Part shown: positions 37,050-46,079 of the stretch, one piece after another
Layout of the letters: every line of letters starts with the position of its first letter
Numbering within the stretch: position 1 is the first letter of the stretch
From: Salipaludibacillus sp047795645
GTDB lineage: Bacteria > Bacillota > Bacilli > Bacillales > Salisediminibacteriaceae
Assembly: GCF_047795645.1 (NCBI RefSeq)
Contig: NZ_CP181045.1
Location: forward strand, 4,340,001-4,404,000
Length of the DNA stretch: 64,000 nt
Direction of reading: 5' to 3'
The notes under the pieces: generated by a model
Told to the model about the DNA's origin: nothing
Databases searched by the model: none
What the model saw: only the letters and a program-made list of their open reading frames with translations
Made by a program: the position numbers and the translations under genes

Positions 37050-37751
37050 GTGAATCCAGAGAAAATATTAATTGTAGAAGACGATGATGACATTCGTGAA
37101 TTGACTTCATTATATTTACAAAAAAAAGGATATCTCGTTTTTACAGCTGAGAATGGGATAAATGCCTTAAATATAATCCCAGAACAACAACCAGAATTAG
37201 TATTATTGGACATTCTTTTACCTGGAATGGAAGGGTTTGAAGTTTGTGAGAAAATTAGATTAATAACAAATGTTCCGATTATTTTCATGAGTTGTAAGAG
37301 ATCTTCGACTGATAAAGTGAAAGGCCTCAATGCAGGCGGAGATGATTATATTACGAAACCGTTTGACCTTGCTGAATTAGAGGCCCGCATAAAGGCAAAT
37401 TTACGTCGAAATGGGTTACAGTCTTTCGGTGAGGTGAAGAGTACCCGAGTCTTACAATCGGGCGAAATATCTGTAAATTTAAATAGCTTTGAAGTGTTTG
37501 TTAATAATAAACTCGTTTCATTGTATGCAAAGGAACTCCAATTGCTCTTGCTATTTCTAAAGAACCCTAACCAAGTGTTTAGTTCAGAACAGATTTATAA
37601 TCAAATTTGGGGTATTGACCAATTTGGAGATTTGAAAACAGTCTCCGTCCACATTCGTAATTTGCGAAAGAAAATTGAGAAAGATCCAGCTCATCCGTCT
37701 CATATTAAGACGGTGCGTGGGTTTGGTTATAAGTTTCAAGATGTTAACTAG
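37050..37751 (+). CDS. OmpR/PhoB-family response regulator
   Basis: A 233-aa regulator. The receiver domain has the acidic pocket EDDDD, phospho-acceptor Asp54 in LLDILLPG and Lys in YITKPFDLAE. The C-terminal winged helix ends HIKTVRGFGYKF. GTG 37050 lies about 8 nt after GAAGGGGTG. It is cotranscribed with the double-kinase sensor and is presumably its output. Direct repeats TTTAAC-N5-TTTAAC just downstream are a candidate binding site. Confidence 0.92.
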   Translation: MNPEKILIVEDDDDIRELTSLYLQKKGYLVFTAENGINALNIIPEQQPELVLLDILLPGMEGFEVCEKIRLITNVPIIFMSCKRSSTDKVKGLNAGGDDYITKPFDLAELEARIKANLRRNGLQSFGEVKSTRVLQSGEISVNLNSFEVFVNNKLVSLYAKELQLLLLFLKNPNQVFSSEQIYNQIWGIDQFGDLKTVSVHIRNLRKKIEKDPAHPSHIKTVRGFGYKFQDVN

Positions 37752-37825
37752 CATTGTAGGTGGCTATTCTATGGTTAGTATATTTTTAATACTAATTTAA
37801 AAAAAGAATCATTTTTTTCCCTTTA

Positions 37826-37842
37826 TTTAACTTAGATTTAAC
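37826..37842 (+). promoter_or_regulatory. 11-bp-spaced TTTAAC direct repeats before the riboswitch leader
   Basis: TTTAAC at 37826-37831 and 37837-37842, start-to-start 11 bp, the geometry preferred by OmpR/PhoB-type regulators. A TATATT-like -10 (about 37853) lies 10 bp downstream. This could drive the riboswitch/SinI-like transcript under control of the neighbouring regulator; this is inference. Confidence 0.4.
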
Positions 37843-37985
37843 CTTTGCCCTGTATATTAAAATTTAGACAGGTTGACAGGTGAAGGAATTCTAGGGATGG
37901 AAGAGTACACTTGAATAAGATAGAAAATTTAAACATATCAATGGTAACTTCGTCGATTAGCACATTGTCTTTGATTAAAATCTTC

Positions 37986-38084
37986 CTACTAGTAAAAGGC
38001 AAACCTGCTTAAAAGCAGTGGCGCAAAGCTATGGGTCTAACGGTCTGAAAAAAAGGCCTATGATCGCCAGGCTGCCTATTAGGT
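37986..38084 (+). ncRNA. cyclic di-GMP-I (GEMM-I) riboswitch
   Basis: Conserved blocks appear in order: AAAAGGCAAACC (37995-38006), a short hairpin TGCTTAAAAGCA, GGCGCAAAGCTATGGGTCTA, and CGCCAGGCTGCC (38067-38077). P1 is CCTACTAG / CTATTAGG with one internal mismatch. The base equivalent to G20, which contacts c-di-GMP, is G (37999), arguing for c-di-GMP rather than cGAMP. No terminator lies between it and the SinI-like gene 30 nt downstream. TTCCTAC (37984-37990) can pair with GTGGGAA (38090-38096) at the edge of the SD, so translational control with ligand-ON behaviour is plausible. Confidence 0.92.
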
Positions 38085-38113
38085 ACTTGTGGGAAAGGAG
38101 GTCTAGGGAAGCA

Positions 38114-38278
38114 ATGGAAAATACATTTGGCTCAACCTTAGACAAAGAATGGGTAAAATTGATGGAAGAGGCTCGGGAGATAGGGATGACTCCAGAGGAT
38201 GTTCTACAATTTTTTAATCACAGAAAAAGTGAAAAAAGTTTTATTGTTTTGAATGACCAAAAAGGGAATGTGTCATAA
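38114..38278 (+). CDS. SinI-like antirepressor
   Basis: A 54-aa protein whose core LDKEWVKLMEEAREIGMTPEDV matches the SinI dimerisation segment (LDQEWVELMVEAKEANISPEEI in B. subtilis, from memory). SinI binds and inactivates SinR, the repressor of biofilm matrix genes. ATG 38114 has AAAGGAGG at 38095-38102; the open frame extends upstream into the riboswitch, but that part is RNA structure, not protein. No sinR follows, so the partner is encoded elsewhere. Its leader carries a c-di-GMP-I riboswitch, suggesting second-messenger control of the biofilm switch. Confidence 0.87.
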   Translation: MENTFGSTLDKEWVKLMEEAREIGMTPEDVLQFFNHRKSEKSFIVLNDQKGNVS

Positions 38279-38360
38279 TTTATTATTGGTACTGTATTTT
38301 TTTAGGTTTGCATTTTTTCCATGAATGAACGTCAATTAAATAAATGTAAATCATGTATGC

Positions 38361-38390
38361 TACTGGTCCAAATGGATCAGTATTTTTTTT
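38361..38390 (+). terminator. terminator after the SinI-like gene
   Basis: TACTGGTCC / GGATCAGTA stem (9 bp, one G-T) with loop AAAT and eight T residues. The remaining 38391-38654 shows nothing else that I recognise. Confidence 0.9.
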
Positions 38391-38654
38391 ACTTTAAGAA
38401 TGTTTAACTTAGCTAAAGGATTAAAACCAAAAAAACTAATTTATTGAGGATTTATCTTAAGCAGGTTGCTGAATAACTCAAAAATTGGCAAGCAGATGAT
38501 GATTTTTAACAAATATCCTTCACTTGTCCAAACGTTTCGAGCTAACAACGCATTATATAGTGGATAAGGGGAGGTTTTTTCTAGGGAGTACAAGTAAATA
38601 GGGGACTAGTCGAACTTACTCAATTGCTTTCTGCAAATAAAGGAGGAGAAGTTT

Positions 38655-39641
38655 ATGGTTAAGATTTTTATAGATCCTGGTCATGGTGGAGATGATCCAG
38701 GAGCAATAGGGAATGGGTTGAGAGAGAAAGATCTTGTGTTGGATATATCTAGACGGATTAGACGACAGTTAAATCGATTTAACGATGTGGAAGTGAGGAT
38801 GAGTCGAGAAGATGATCGATTTATTTCACTATCAAATCGAGCTACTTTGGCGAATTCCTGGGGAGCAGATTATTTTATTTCTGTTCATGTGAATGCTGCT
38901 GGTGGAACTGGATTTGAATCGTATATTTGGAATGGAAATGTCAAGTCACAAACGCGATCGAATCAATCAATTATGCATTCGGAGATTATTGCCCAAATAG
39001 GGGTGAGAGATCGAGGTAGAAAAAGCGCCAATTTTGCGGTGCTCCGTCGTACAAACATGCCTGCAATTTTAACAGAAAATCTATTTATTGATAATGCTGC
39101 TGAAGCTGCGAAGCTTAAAGACAGCGATTTTTTGGAAGCGATAGCCAAAGGACATACCAATGGGCTTGTTTCGATTTATAATCTAAAAGGGAATGGAACT
39201 GAAAGTGGGACGGATGAGACAAACGGATCAGATGAAGAAGGTTCTCCACCATCAGGGGAAATCAGTCAGATTCAATCAACGTTAAATGATAGATATGCCC
39301 TTTCGATTGCCGTTGATAATATTTACGGACCTGAAACACAAGGAACTTTGTTAAAAGGGTTACAAACGGAATTAAACAAACAATTTAATCGGAGGCTTGT
39401 CGTAGATGGAATTTGGGGCCCAAATACGAGAGGTGCAGTTGTTAATGTAAGGAGAGGAGCAAGAGGAAATATTACCTGGGTTCTACAGGCTACACTCTTA
39501 GGTAAAGGATTCTCTCCAGGTTCAATTGATGGAATATTCGGCCCGAAAACCGAGAGTGCGGTAAGGAGATTTCAACGAGCGCAAGGAATTAAGATCGATG
39601 GAATTGCTGGGCAAGAAACTTTTACAGCTTTATTTAGCTGA
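38655..39641 (+). CDS. N-acetylmuramoyl-L-alanine amidase with peptidoglycan-binding domain
   Basis: A 328-aa zinc amidase (Amidase_3) that cuts the lactyl-amide bond of peptidoglycan. IFIDPGHGGDDPGA holds the first Zn ligand His, EKDLVLDISRR the Glu, and YFISVHVNA the second His; AILTENLFIDN supplies the catalytic Glu. After a Gly/Ser/Glu linker (about 180-205) come peptidoglycan-binding repeats, ending SPGSIDGIFGPKTESAVRRFQ. There is no signal peptide, as in CwlC-like mother-cell lysis enzymes and phage endolysins. AAAGGAGGAG precedes the ATG. No holin or phage genes are nearby, so a sporulation or autolysis role is more likely. Confidence 0.92.
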   Translation: MVKIFIDPGHGGDDPGAIGNGLREKDLVLDISRRIRRQLNRFNDVEVRMSREDDRFISLSNRATLANSWGADYFISVHVNAAGGTGFESYIWNGNVKSQTRSNQSIMHSEIIAQIGVRDRGRKSANFAVLRRTNMPAILTENLFIDNAAEAAKLKDSDFLEAIAKGHTNGLVSIYNLKGNGTESGTDETNGSDEEGSPPSGEISQIQSTLNDRYALSIAVDNIYGPETQGTLLKGLQTELNKQFNRRLVVDGIWGPNTRGAVVNVRRGARGNITWVLQATLLGKGFSPGSIDGIFGPKTESAVRRFQRAQGIKIDGIAGQETFTALFS

Positions 39642-39660
39642 TAAAGAGACACTTTTTATT

Positions 39661-39702
39661 TAAAAGGCATTTTCTCCTCAATACAGGAGAGAATGTCTTT
39701 TA
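39661..39702 (+). terminator. bidirectional terminator between amidase and membrane protein genes
   Basis: A 17-18-bp imperfect stem AAAAGGCATTTTCTCCT / AGGAGAGAATGTCTTTT with T- and A-runs at its base; it can serve both converging genes. Confidence 0.85.
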
Positions 39703-39753
39703 AGGTTGAACAAAAAAATATAAATTATCCACTAGTGCTTCTGTGACTTTATA

Positions 39754-40479
39754 TTACCATTGAAAAAAGTATTTCAATGACATCGTCACTACTGTATAGG
39801 AGACGACGCCGAATGCAAAAGTTGGATAGTGTGCTTCTTGGTCAGGAGGTAGCTCATATTTTAAAACATTTAAGATCATTGCCCCTGAAATGAATGCAAA
39901 AATAATTGCTTGGACCAACGCAGGCAATGTAACCTTCATTCCAATGTACCAGCCAGCCAAAATTCCACAAACAAGAACATACCTCCCAATTTTATTATAA
40001 AGATCCCCGTATTCGATCCATAAATCATGGGCAATTGCAATAAAATGAAGACCAACCGCAAGTCCATAAAAAACAGCTTGTATCCCCGCAACTTTATGAG
40101 AAAGGACCGTGTAAGAAACAAGCATATTATAAATCGTAAAAAAACTGATCTGCATCCAAAATAATGACCTAGCTTTTTCGTAGTTCAGATTTTGTTTTTT
40201 CCTCACAATTTTTTGAATACCGTAGAAAAGGAGAAGGCCTAACAAACCAACAAAATATAATTCCGACTCCATCGTTAAAGTATTTGTATAACTTTTAGCA
40301 ATATCCTGTTCTTTATGTAATGTAGGGAGCACATAAACAAAGACATAAGAAACAGCAAGTCCTCCTGAAAAAGAGAACCATCGTAACCGTTGTATACGGT
40401 CATCAGGTATAAATTCGTTTGCTAGTAAATGGATGGCGATGAATGCTCCCCCGATAATAAAGGCATCAATAGACATCAT
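39754..40479 (-). CDS. multi-pass membrane protein, unknown function
   Basis: A 241-aa protein with about eight hydrophobic segments. Notable are GGLAVSYVFVYVLPTLH near the N-terminus and AVGLHFIAIAHDLWIEYG in the middle; the His/Asp residues within helices are reminiscent of ZIP-type metal transporters, but I do not recognise the family with certainty. ATG 40479 has AAGGAGA upstream. It is monocistronic and convergent with the amidase gene. Confidence 0.75.
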   Translation of the reverse strand: MMSIDAFIIGGAFIAIHLLANEFIPDDRIQRLRWFSFSGGLAVSYVFVYVLPTLHKEQDIAKSYTNTLTMESELYFVGLLGLLLFYGIQKIVRKKQNLNYEKARSLFWMQISFFTIYNMLVSYTVLSHKVAGIQAVFYGLAVGLHFIAIAHDLWIEYGDLYNKIGRYVLVCGILAGWYIGMKVTLPALVQAIIFAFISGAMILNVLKYELPPDQEAHYPTFAFGVVSYTVVTMSLKYFFQW

Positions 40480-40622
40480 GAAATCTCCTTCAGCCGTAAT
40501 AGCTTCTATGGTTTCCTATATATAGGTAAACTATGGAGGGAAATACTTATTTATTCTAAAGGTTTGCGATTACGTGGGAAAACACTAGGGTTGGTAAGTG
40601 CAATCCTAGTGTTCTTAGTGGA

Positions 40623-40808
40623 TTATGTTTTTTTCCGTTCAACTTCTGTTGGACTGTACCCAGGTCTTGCATGTAGTTCATAGAGATCGTCCATCTCTTT
40701 TGCTATTTCCAAATCTGGAGAATTATCTGTAGCGATATCTTTTTTTGGTGTCTGAGGTAACGATTTTTTATTTTTATCACGGGGGCGACGATTTCTTGTA
40801 CTTCCCAT
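40623..40808 (-). CDS. small basic YfhD-like protein
   Basis: A 61-aa hydrophilic protein beginning MGSTRNRRPRDKNKKSLPQ. The RDKNK-LPQTP element resembles the Bacillus YfhD family, recalled from memory. ATG 40808 is chosen over 40832 since AAAGGAG lies 8 nt before it. YfhD-type proteins are small, poorly understood and often sporulation-associated. Confidence 0.65.
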   Translation of the reverse strand: MGSTRNRRPRDKNKKSLPQTPKKDIATDNSPDLEIAKEMDDLYELHARPGYSPTEVERKKT

Positions 40809-41081
40809 AAAAACAACTCCTTTCAGCTTCATTTTTTGTGAAAAAAGAAATTGATATGTTATGAAAATAATGGGTGTTTTCTTAGCTGAAAAGGCAATGT
40901 TGTTTTAATCTCAAAGTGCCTAATATTATGATTCAGATATATTTACCAAAAATAAGTTAGAATTGTCACGAAAGTGTCATAATATTATTGAGGGTTTTGT
41001 TGTGCGATTCAATGCGACATCCTTTAGAATAGAAGTTATTAACACTGTGGACAAAGTGAAAACGGGGAGACGTTGAACGTT

Positions 41082-42818
41082 ATGAACGAGCTTAAACAGA
41101 TGGCAAAATCCCAAAAAAGAAATAGATCACTATTGCTGGTAGCTTCAATAGTAATTGGATTTGCAATAATTGCACAAGCGTATTTCATTGTCGCTATTGT
41201 TGATCATATATTCTTGAATGACGGGTCATTCCAAGACATTTTACCTTGGCTAGGTGGGCTTTTGCTAGCTTTAGCAACACGGGCTGCTTTTTCTTTTGTG
41301 AATGGACGAACAGGTTTAAGAATGGGATCCAAGGTCAAGTCAGATGTGCGCAGACAACTTCTGCAAAAATATGCTCGCAACCCTATTCAGGCATCAATAA
41401 AGGGGCAATCAGGTGGAAAAGTCAGTGTGATGTTAGACTCCGTTGATGAAATTGAGAGTTATTTCAATCATTATTATCCGCAAATGATTCAGTCAACGAT
41501 TGTACCGGTGATGATGTTAGTCGCCGTGTTTTCTTTCAATTGGGTATCAGGGCTGATATTACTCGTAACAGCACCATTTATTCCAATCATGATGATTATT
41601 ATCGGGAAGAATACTCAGAAAAAATCTGAAGAACAGATGGAGAAAATGGCGATTTTCTCAGGTCGGTTCTTGGATATATTGCAGGGATTATCAACTTTAA
41701 AGTTCTTCGGACGCGCGAAAGACAAAAAAGAAGACATACGTAGAAGTAGCCTCGATTATCGTGAGGCAACGATGGATGTGCTGAAGATTGCTTTCTTATC
41801 ATCACTGATGCTTGAGTTTATTTCAATGCTAGGAACAGCCCTGGTTGCGTTAGAAGTAGGACTGAGGCTCGTAATTTATGATCAATTGACATTCTTTACT
41901 GCGTTTTTCGTGTTGATTCTTGTACCGGAATTTTTTGCGTCACTAAAAGAACTGGGAAGTGCGTTTCATACCGGGAGAGGTAGTATGGGGGCAGCTACGC
42001 GAATAGCAGAGGAATTGAAAGAAGAGGAGAGGCCGGTCGAATGGGGCAATCAATCTCTTGATGTGAAGGGTGATGAGCCGCCTTCGATTGACCTTCGTGG
42101 CATTAGCTTTTCTTATGGAGAAGATCGTTTTGCCCTACATCAAATTGAGGCGACGTTACCTGCAAATAGTGAGGTAGCCATTGTTGGGCGAAGCGGTGCT
42201 GGTAAATCGACGCTGTTACATCTATTATCAGGGTTAGTTTCTCCAACAGAAGGGTCTATTTGTGTTCAAGGTCGGCCGTTGTCTGATTACAAGGAATCGG
42301 AGTGGTTTGATCAGTTAAGTTATATTTCGCAAAGCCCTTACCTTTTTTCAGGTACGATCGAAGAAAATATCGCCCTTGGAAGGTCTACAGATGTTGCTAG
42401 AGAAGATGTCATCGAAGCTGCCGAAAAAGCAGGAATTGCTGAAATGATAGCATCTCTCGAAAAGGGATATAAGACAAAAATTGGTGAGGGCGGCCGCGGG
42501 CTGTCTGGCGGGGAGAAACAACGAGTTGCTATCGCAAGAGCATTTTTGAAAAAGCCAACGGTAATCTTGTTTGATGAACCAACGGTTGGATTGGATTTAA
42601 AAACAGAAAAAATCTTGCAAACGTCAATGAAACAACTCGGAAAAACATCAACTGTCATCACGGTTGCGCACAGGCTTCATACAATTATGAGAGCAGACCA
42701 AATTCTTTTCATTGAAAATGGCAAACTTGTTGCAAAAGGAACACATAATCAGTTGGTGGAAAGTTCAACACCATACCGAGAAATGGTACAAATCCAACAA
42801 GGGGGCGATGTAAGATGA
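41082..42818 (+). CDS. cydD: thiol reductant ABC exporter subunit CydD
   Basis: A 578-aa half-transporter. Six membrane segments (about residues 15-300) precede an ATPase with Walker A GRSGAGKSTLL, signature LSGGEKQRVAIARAF and Walker B VILFDEPTVGLD. With CydC it exports glutathione/cysteine-type thiols, needed for assembly of cytochrome bd. ATG 41082 (GGGGAG 12 nt upstream) or TTG 41073 could be the start. It overlaps cydC by 4 nt. No cydAB is adjacent in this window. Confidence 0.9.
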   Translation: MNELKQMAKSQKRNRSLLLVASIVIGFAIIAQAYFIVAIVDHIFLNDGSFQDILPWLGGLLLALATRAAFSFVNGRTGLRMGSKVKSDVRRQLLQKYARNPIQASIKGQSGGKVSVMLDSVDEIESYFNHYYPQMIQSTIVPVMMLVAVFSFNWVSGLILLVTAPFIPIMMIIIGKNTQKKSEEQMEKMAIFSGRFLDILQGLSTLKFFGRAKDKKEDIRRSSLDYREATMDVLKIAFLSSLMLEFISMLGTALVALEVGLRLVIYDQLTFFTAFFVLILVPEFFASLKELGSAFHTGRGSMGAATRIAEELKEEERPVEWGNQSLDVKGDEPPSIDLRGISFSYGEDRFALHQIEATLPANSEVAIVGRSGAGKSTLLHLLSGLVSPTEGSICVQGRPLSDYKESEWFDQLSYISQSPYLFSGTIEENIALGRSTDVAREDVIEAAEKAGIAEMIASLEKGYKTKIGEGGRGLSGGEKQRVAIARAFLKKPTVILFDEPTVGLDLKTEKILQTSMKQLGKTSTVITVAHRLHTIMRADQILFIENGKLVAKGTHNQLVESSTPYREMVQIQQGGDVR

Positions 42819-44545
42819 GAGAGATAGGAATGATCATCACATTGATGTTGAAAGAAAAAAAAGATATCCTTCTTTCTGTATTATTCGGCTTCCTTACCGG
42901 GGTTGCAGCAGTAAGTTTATTTGCTACAAGTGGTAACTTAATATCAAGAGCGGCTATTACCTCTCCGCTTTATGTGTTGACCGTCAGCATCGCAGCACTG
43001 AAATTTTTTAGTTTCACGAGAGCATTAAGCCGTTATGCCGAACGCTATTACTCACACAGAGCAACGTTCACGATATTAAGTAACTTGCGCGTCCATTTTT
43101 TCGAAAAATTAGTTCCGTTAGCACCACAGATTTTTCATAAATATCGTAGTGGTGATTTATTGTCTCGAATTGTTGGTGATGTAGAAAGTTTGCAAAACTT
43201 CTTTTTACGAGTATTTTATCCACCAATTGTAATGGTGACGGTGTTCTTAGCGACGATTGCGTTTACGATGTTTTTCTCATTACAAATAGGTGTGATCTTA
43301 ATTGTTGGTGTGCTATTAACTGGGTTCATTATTCCGGCGTGGTTTGCTATGAAGCAGAATAATTTAGAAAGAAAAGTGAGAGAGCAACGTGGTGAGTTAT
43401 CGATATCAGCAACGGAGTTTTTATACGGTTTCCGCGATTTAAAAATTCATCAAAAGTTGACGGAACAAGAGAATCAATTAATTGAAGCATCTGATGCTTA
43501 TATTGGCGAGCAAGAGAAAGATGGAACGAGAGCATTGTTTAGTCAATCTTTGAATAGTGGTATTACGATGATAATTTCTTGGTTGGTTCTTGCGATAGGT
43601 GCGTATTTAGTCACACTTGGAGAATTGGAAGGCGTCTTTCTGGCGATGCTCGTGATGATTTCCCTGACGGTGTTTGAAAACGCCGTTCCGATGGCTGCTT
43701 TTCCTAGTTATTATGAAGAAAGTCGGCTAGCTGCAACACGGTTACATTCGGTTGTTGAGAACGAAGAGGTTAAAGAATCCAGCGCTAAGAAGGGTAACCT
43801 AGATACGATAGATAATCAGAATACGTGGGAAATTCGCCTGGAAAATGTGACATTTGCGTATCCATTTGAAGAACGTGACGCTTTGAAGAACATCGATTTA
43901 TCTATTCCAGCAGGTTCAAAGACAGCGATCGTTGGCCCGAGTGGATCAGGAAAATCAACGTTACTACAATTGATTCTGAAAGTGTATGAAGCTGATAAAG
44001 GTAAAGTAGAGATTAACGGAAAAGACGTTGTAAAACTGGATGAAGAATCGATTTGGGCTGGCACGAATACGCTTCTGCAAGATCACCATTTCTTCTATGG
44101 TACAATTCGTGAGAACTTACAGCTCGCAAAAGACGGATTAACAGATGAGGAAATGGGCGATGCCCTTGCAAAAGTGAAATTAGAAGGTTTTTCGTTAAAT
44201 AATTCTGTACTAGAAAAAGGTGAAAACCTCTCAGGTGGTGAGAAGCAACGTTTATCGATAGCCAGGTCGTTATTAAAAGGGAGTCGACTGTGGTTATTGG
44301 ACGAGCCCACATCATCTGTAGACGTGTTAACCGAAAAAGTGATTTATAAACATCTTTTGGATCAGGCAGAAGATGATACGTTACTACTTGTTAGTCATCG
44401 ACTGACAGGATTGGAGAGGATGGACCGTATCGTAGTTATGGAGCAAGGTTCTATTTTGGAAACAGGAACATATAATGAATTGATGCAACAAAAAGGTTAC
44501 TTTTATGAACTGAAACAAATCGAAAAGAGTGTTTTTACCGCATAA
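42815..44545 (+). CDS. cydC: thiol reductant ABC exporter subunit CydC
   Basis: A 576-aa partner of CydD. The membrane domain opens with LMLKEKKDILLSVLFGFLTG and contains the cydC-typical SRAAITSPLYVL and RALSRYAERYYSHRATF. The ATPase has GPSGSGKSTLLQL, LSGGEKQRLSIARSLLKG and LWLLDEPTSSVD. Start ATG overlaps the cydD stop, so the two are coupled and assemble as a heterodimer. Confidence 0.93.
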   Translation: MREIGMIITLMLKEKKDILLSVLFGFLTGVAAVSLFATSGNLISRAAITSPLYVLTVSIAALKFFSFTRALSRYAERYYSHRATFTILSNLRVHFFEKLVPLAPQIFHKYRSGDLLSRIVGDVESLQNFFLRVFYPPIVMVTVFLATIAFTMFFSLQIGVILIVGVLLTGFIIPAWFAMKQNNLERKVREQRGELSISATEFLYGFRDLKIHQKLTEQENQLIEASDAYIGEQEKDGTRALFSQSLNSGITMIISWLVLAIGAYLVTLGELEGVFLAMLVMISLTVFENAVPMAAFPSYYEESRLAATRLHSVVENEEVKESSAKKGNLDTIDNQNTWEIRLENVTFAYPFEERDALKNIDLSIPAGSKTAIVGPSGSGKSTLLQLILKVYEADKGKVEINGKDVVKLDEESIWAGTNTLLQDHHFFYGTIRENLQLAKDGLTDEEMGDALAKVKLEGFSLNNSVLEKGENLSGGEKQRLSIARSLLKGSRLWLLDEPTSSVDVLTEKVIYKHLLDQAEDDTLLLVSHRLTGLERMDRIVVMEQGSILETGTYNELMQQKGYFYELKQIEKSVFTA

Positions 44546-44557
44546 CCGATCAATTTG

Positions 44558-44587
44558 CAGACTTTCTAAGATAGGAAGTCTGTTTTT
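44558..44587 (+). terminator. terminator after cydDC
   Basis: CAGACTTTCT / AGGAAGTCTG 10-bp stem (one G-T) followed by TTTTT. Confidence 0.9.
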
Positions 44588-44816
44588 GAGTTCGTTCGTT
44601 TTTGCGAGTGGCCTTGTTAGTTGGGAAGAAGTAAATTATAAATGGTTAAATATGTTAAAATAAATTTAAAGCTATTAAAGGAACTAACTAGCATTCGATG
44701 GGGGAAATAGAAGTTGTCGAAGATCTTGATGATTTGAAAAATGAACTAGTAGCGTCATGTACCTATAAACAATAGTAATTCATAAAAAATTAAATCTTAA
44801 AAGGGATGTTTAGAAA

Positions 44817-46022
44817 ATGTTGAGTCCAAGATTAATCGAATTATCAACTGATATTACTGAAAATAAGTTAGTTAATTTTTGGGAAGAAGTTAATGAAAAA
44901 GGCAGTCCATTGATTGAAGAAGTGAATGAAGAGAAGAAGAAATTAGTTACCTTTTTATACAAAGAAGAAGATTCCTTGGAAAATGTCGTTGTTATTTTAG
45001 GGCCTGCTGGACTTGATTTTAAAAGAAATAAAATGGTGAAGTTAGCTGATACGAATGTATGGTACCGTTCATACTTACTTAGTGAAGATGCAAAGTTTCA
45101 ATATCTTCTCTCACCTAACGATTCATTAATTTATCCATTAGATATTTTGCCGGATTTTAAAAAGTTTGCAGAAAGAGAAGGGAATTTTATTAAAGACCCA
45201 TTGAACAAACATCCATATCCGTTTGAAAATCCGATGGTTTCGACCGTTGGAATGAGTAGTGAAATGAAAGAGATATTCGATCAGAATCTCAAGGGTAAGA
45301 CAGAAGAGTTTATTATTTGGAGTGATGAACTAGAACATGAAAGGAAAATTAACTTATACACACCAGTTGTTAAAAATAAAAATGAACCTTTGCCACTACT
45401 AGTGATGTTAGATGGTGAATTAAACCCCAGTATATTACCAGTAATAAAAATGGTCGATCAATTAATAGATATGGGAGAAATAAAGCCAATTAGTATCGCA
45501 TTAATTGGAGACGGAGATAATAGAGAAGCTGAATTTGGGTGTAATAGCAGTTTTTCTAATTTCTTAGCTTATGAGATTATGTCTCACTTGAAGAATAGAA
45601 GGTATATTTTGGAAGAGGGCGATCATTGCATATGTGGATTTAGCTTTGCTGGTATTGGTGCTTTTTATACATCCTACTTACATTCTAGCGTATTTAAAAA
45701 TGTGTTAATGGTATCGAGTTCACTATATTGGAGTCCAGTAGATTTTAACGAATCAGAATATCTTTCATGGTTTATAGCAAATCATGAAAAGCAAGAATCG
45801 AATATTTATATCGAGTGTGGAAAAATGGAGAATGATGATGAATTTCAGAGATATTATGGTGGAACGAGTAATCTTCTAACGAATCGACACCTTCGAAACG
45901 TATTACAATCAAAAGGTTACAATCTGAAATATCACGAGTTCAACGGTGGGCATGATTTTATCCAATGGATTGATAGTTTAAAGCGAGGGCTAATATATTT
46001 TTATGGACAAGGCAGGAGGTAG
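44817..46022 (+). CDS. enterochelin-esterase-like alpha/beta hydrolase
   Basis: A 401-aa Fes/IroD-type esterase. An N-terminal beta domain (about 1-130) resembles the enterochelin esterase N-terminal domain. The hydrolase part has PLPLLVMLDGE, the nucleophile elbow CGFSFAGIGAFY (Ser) and the C-terminal GGHDFIQW (His). Such enzymes cleave siderophore esters in the cytoplasm, but no siderophore transporter is nearby. The ATG has only a weak SD (AAAGGGA). A 25-codon frame just upstream (44698-44775) has no SD and was not annotated. Confidence 0.82.
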   Translation: MLSPRLIELSTDITENKLVNFWEEVNEKGSPLIEEVNEEKKKLVTFLYKEEDSLENVVVILGPAGLDFKRNKMVKLADTNVWYRSYLLSEDAKFQYLLSPNDSLIYPLDILPDFKKFAEREGNFIKDPLNKHPYPFENPMVSTVGMSSEMKEIFDQNLKGKTEEFIIWSDELEHERKINLYTPVVKNKNEPLPLLVMLDGELNPSILPVIKMVDQLIDMGEIKPISIALIGDGDNREAEFGCNSSFSNFLAYEIMSHLKNRRYILEEGDHCICGFSFAGIGAFYTSYLHSSVFKNVLMVSSSLYWSPVDFNESEYLSWFIANHEKQESNIYIECGKMENDDEFQRYYGGTSNLLTNRHLRNVLQSKGYNLKYHEFNGGHDFIQWIDSLKRGLIYFYGQGRR

Positions 46023-46079
46023 GATTTCGAAAGTGACTTTTGAAATAATGTATAGTTTTACTAAAAGGAGAATTACATT

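Noticed and set aside
38018..38113. N-terminal extension of the SinI-like protein
   Set aside because: The extra codons lie inside the c-di-GMP riboswitch, whose conserved bases explain the sequence; the SD at 38095-38102 serves ATG 38114.
38655..39641. Prophage endolysin
   Set aside because: The amidase lacks a signal peptide like endolysins do, but there are no holin, tail or other phage genes nearby; CwlC-like sporulation enzymes have the same layout.
40950..41080. Rex-type operator before cydDC
   Set aside because: TTGTCACGAAAGTGTCATAA has a CAC-GAAA-GTG core but does not fit TTGTGAA-N6-TTCACAA, and its arms are not inverted repeats beyond 4 bp.
44698..44775. 25-codon frame upstream of the esterase gene
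   Set aside because: It has no Shine-Dalgarno sequence and no recognisable similarity; probably chance.
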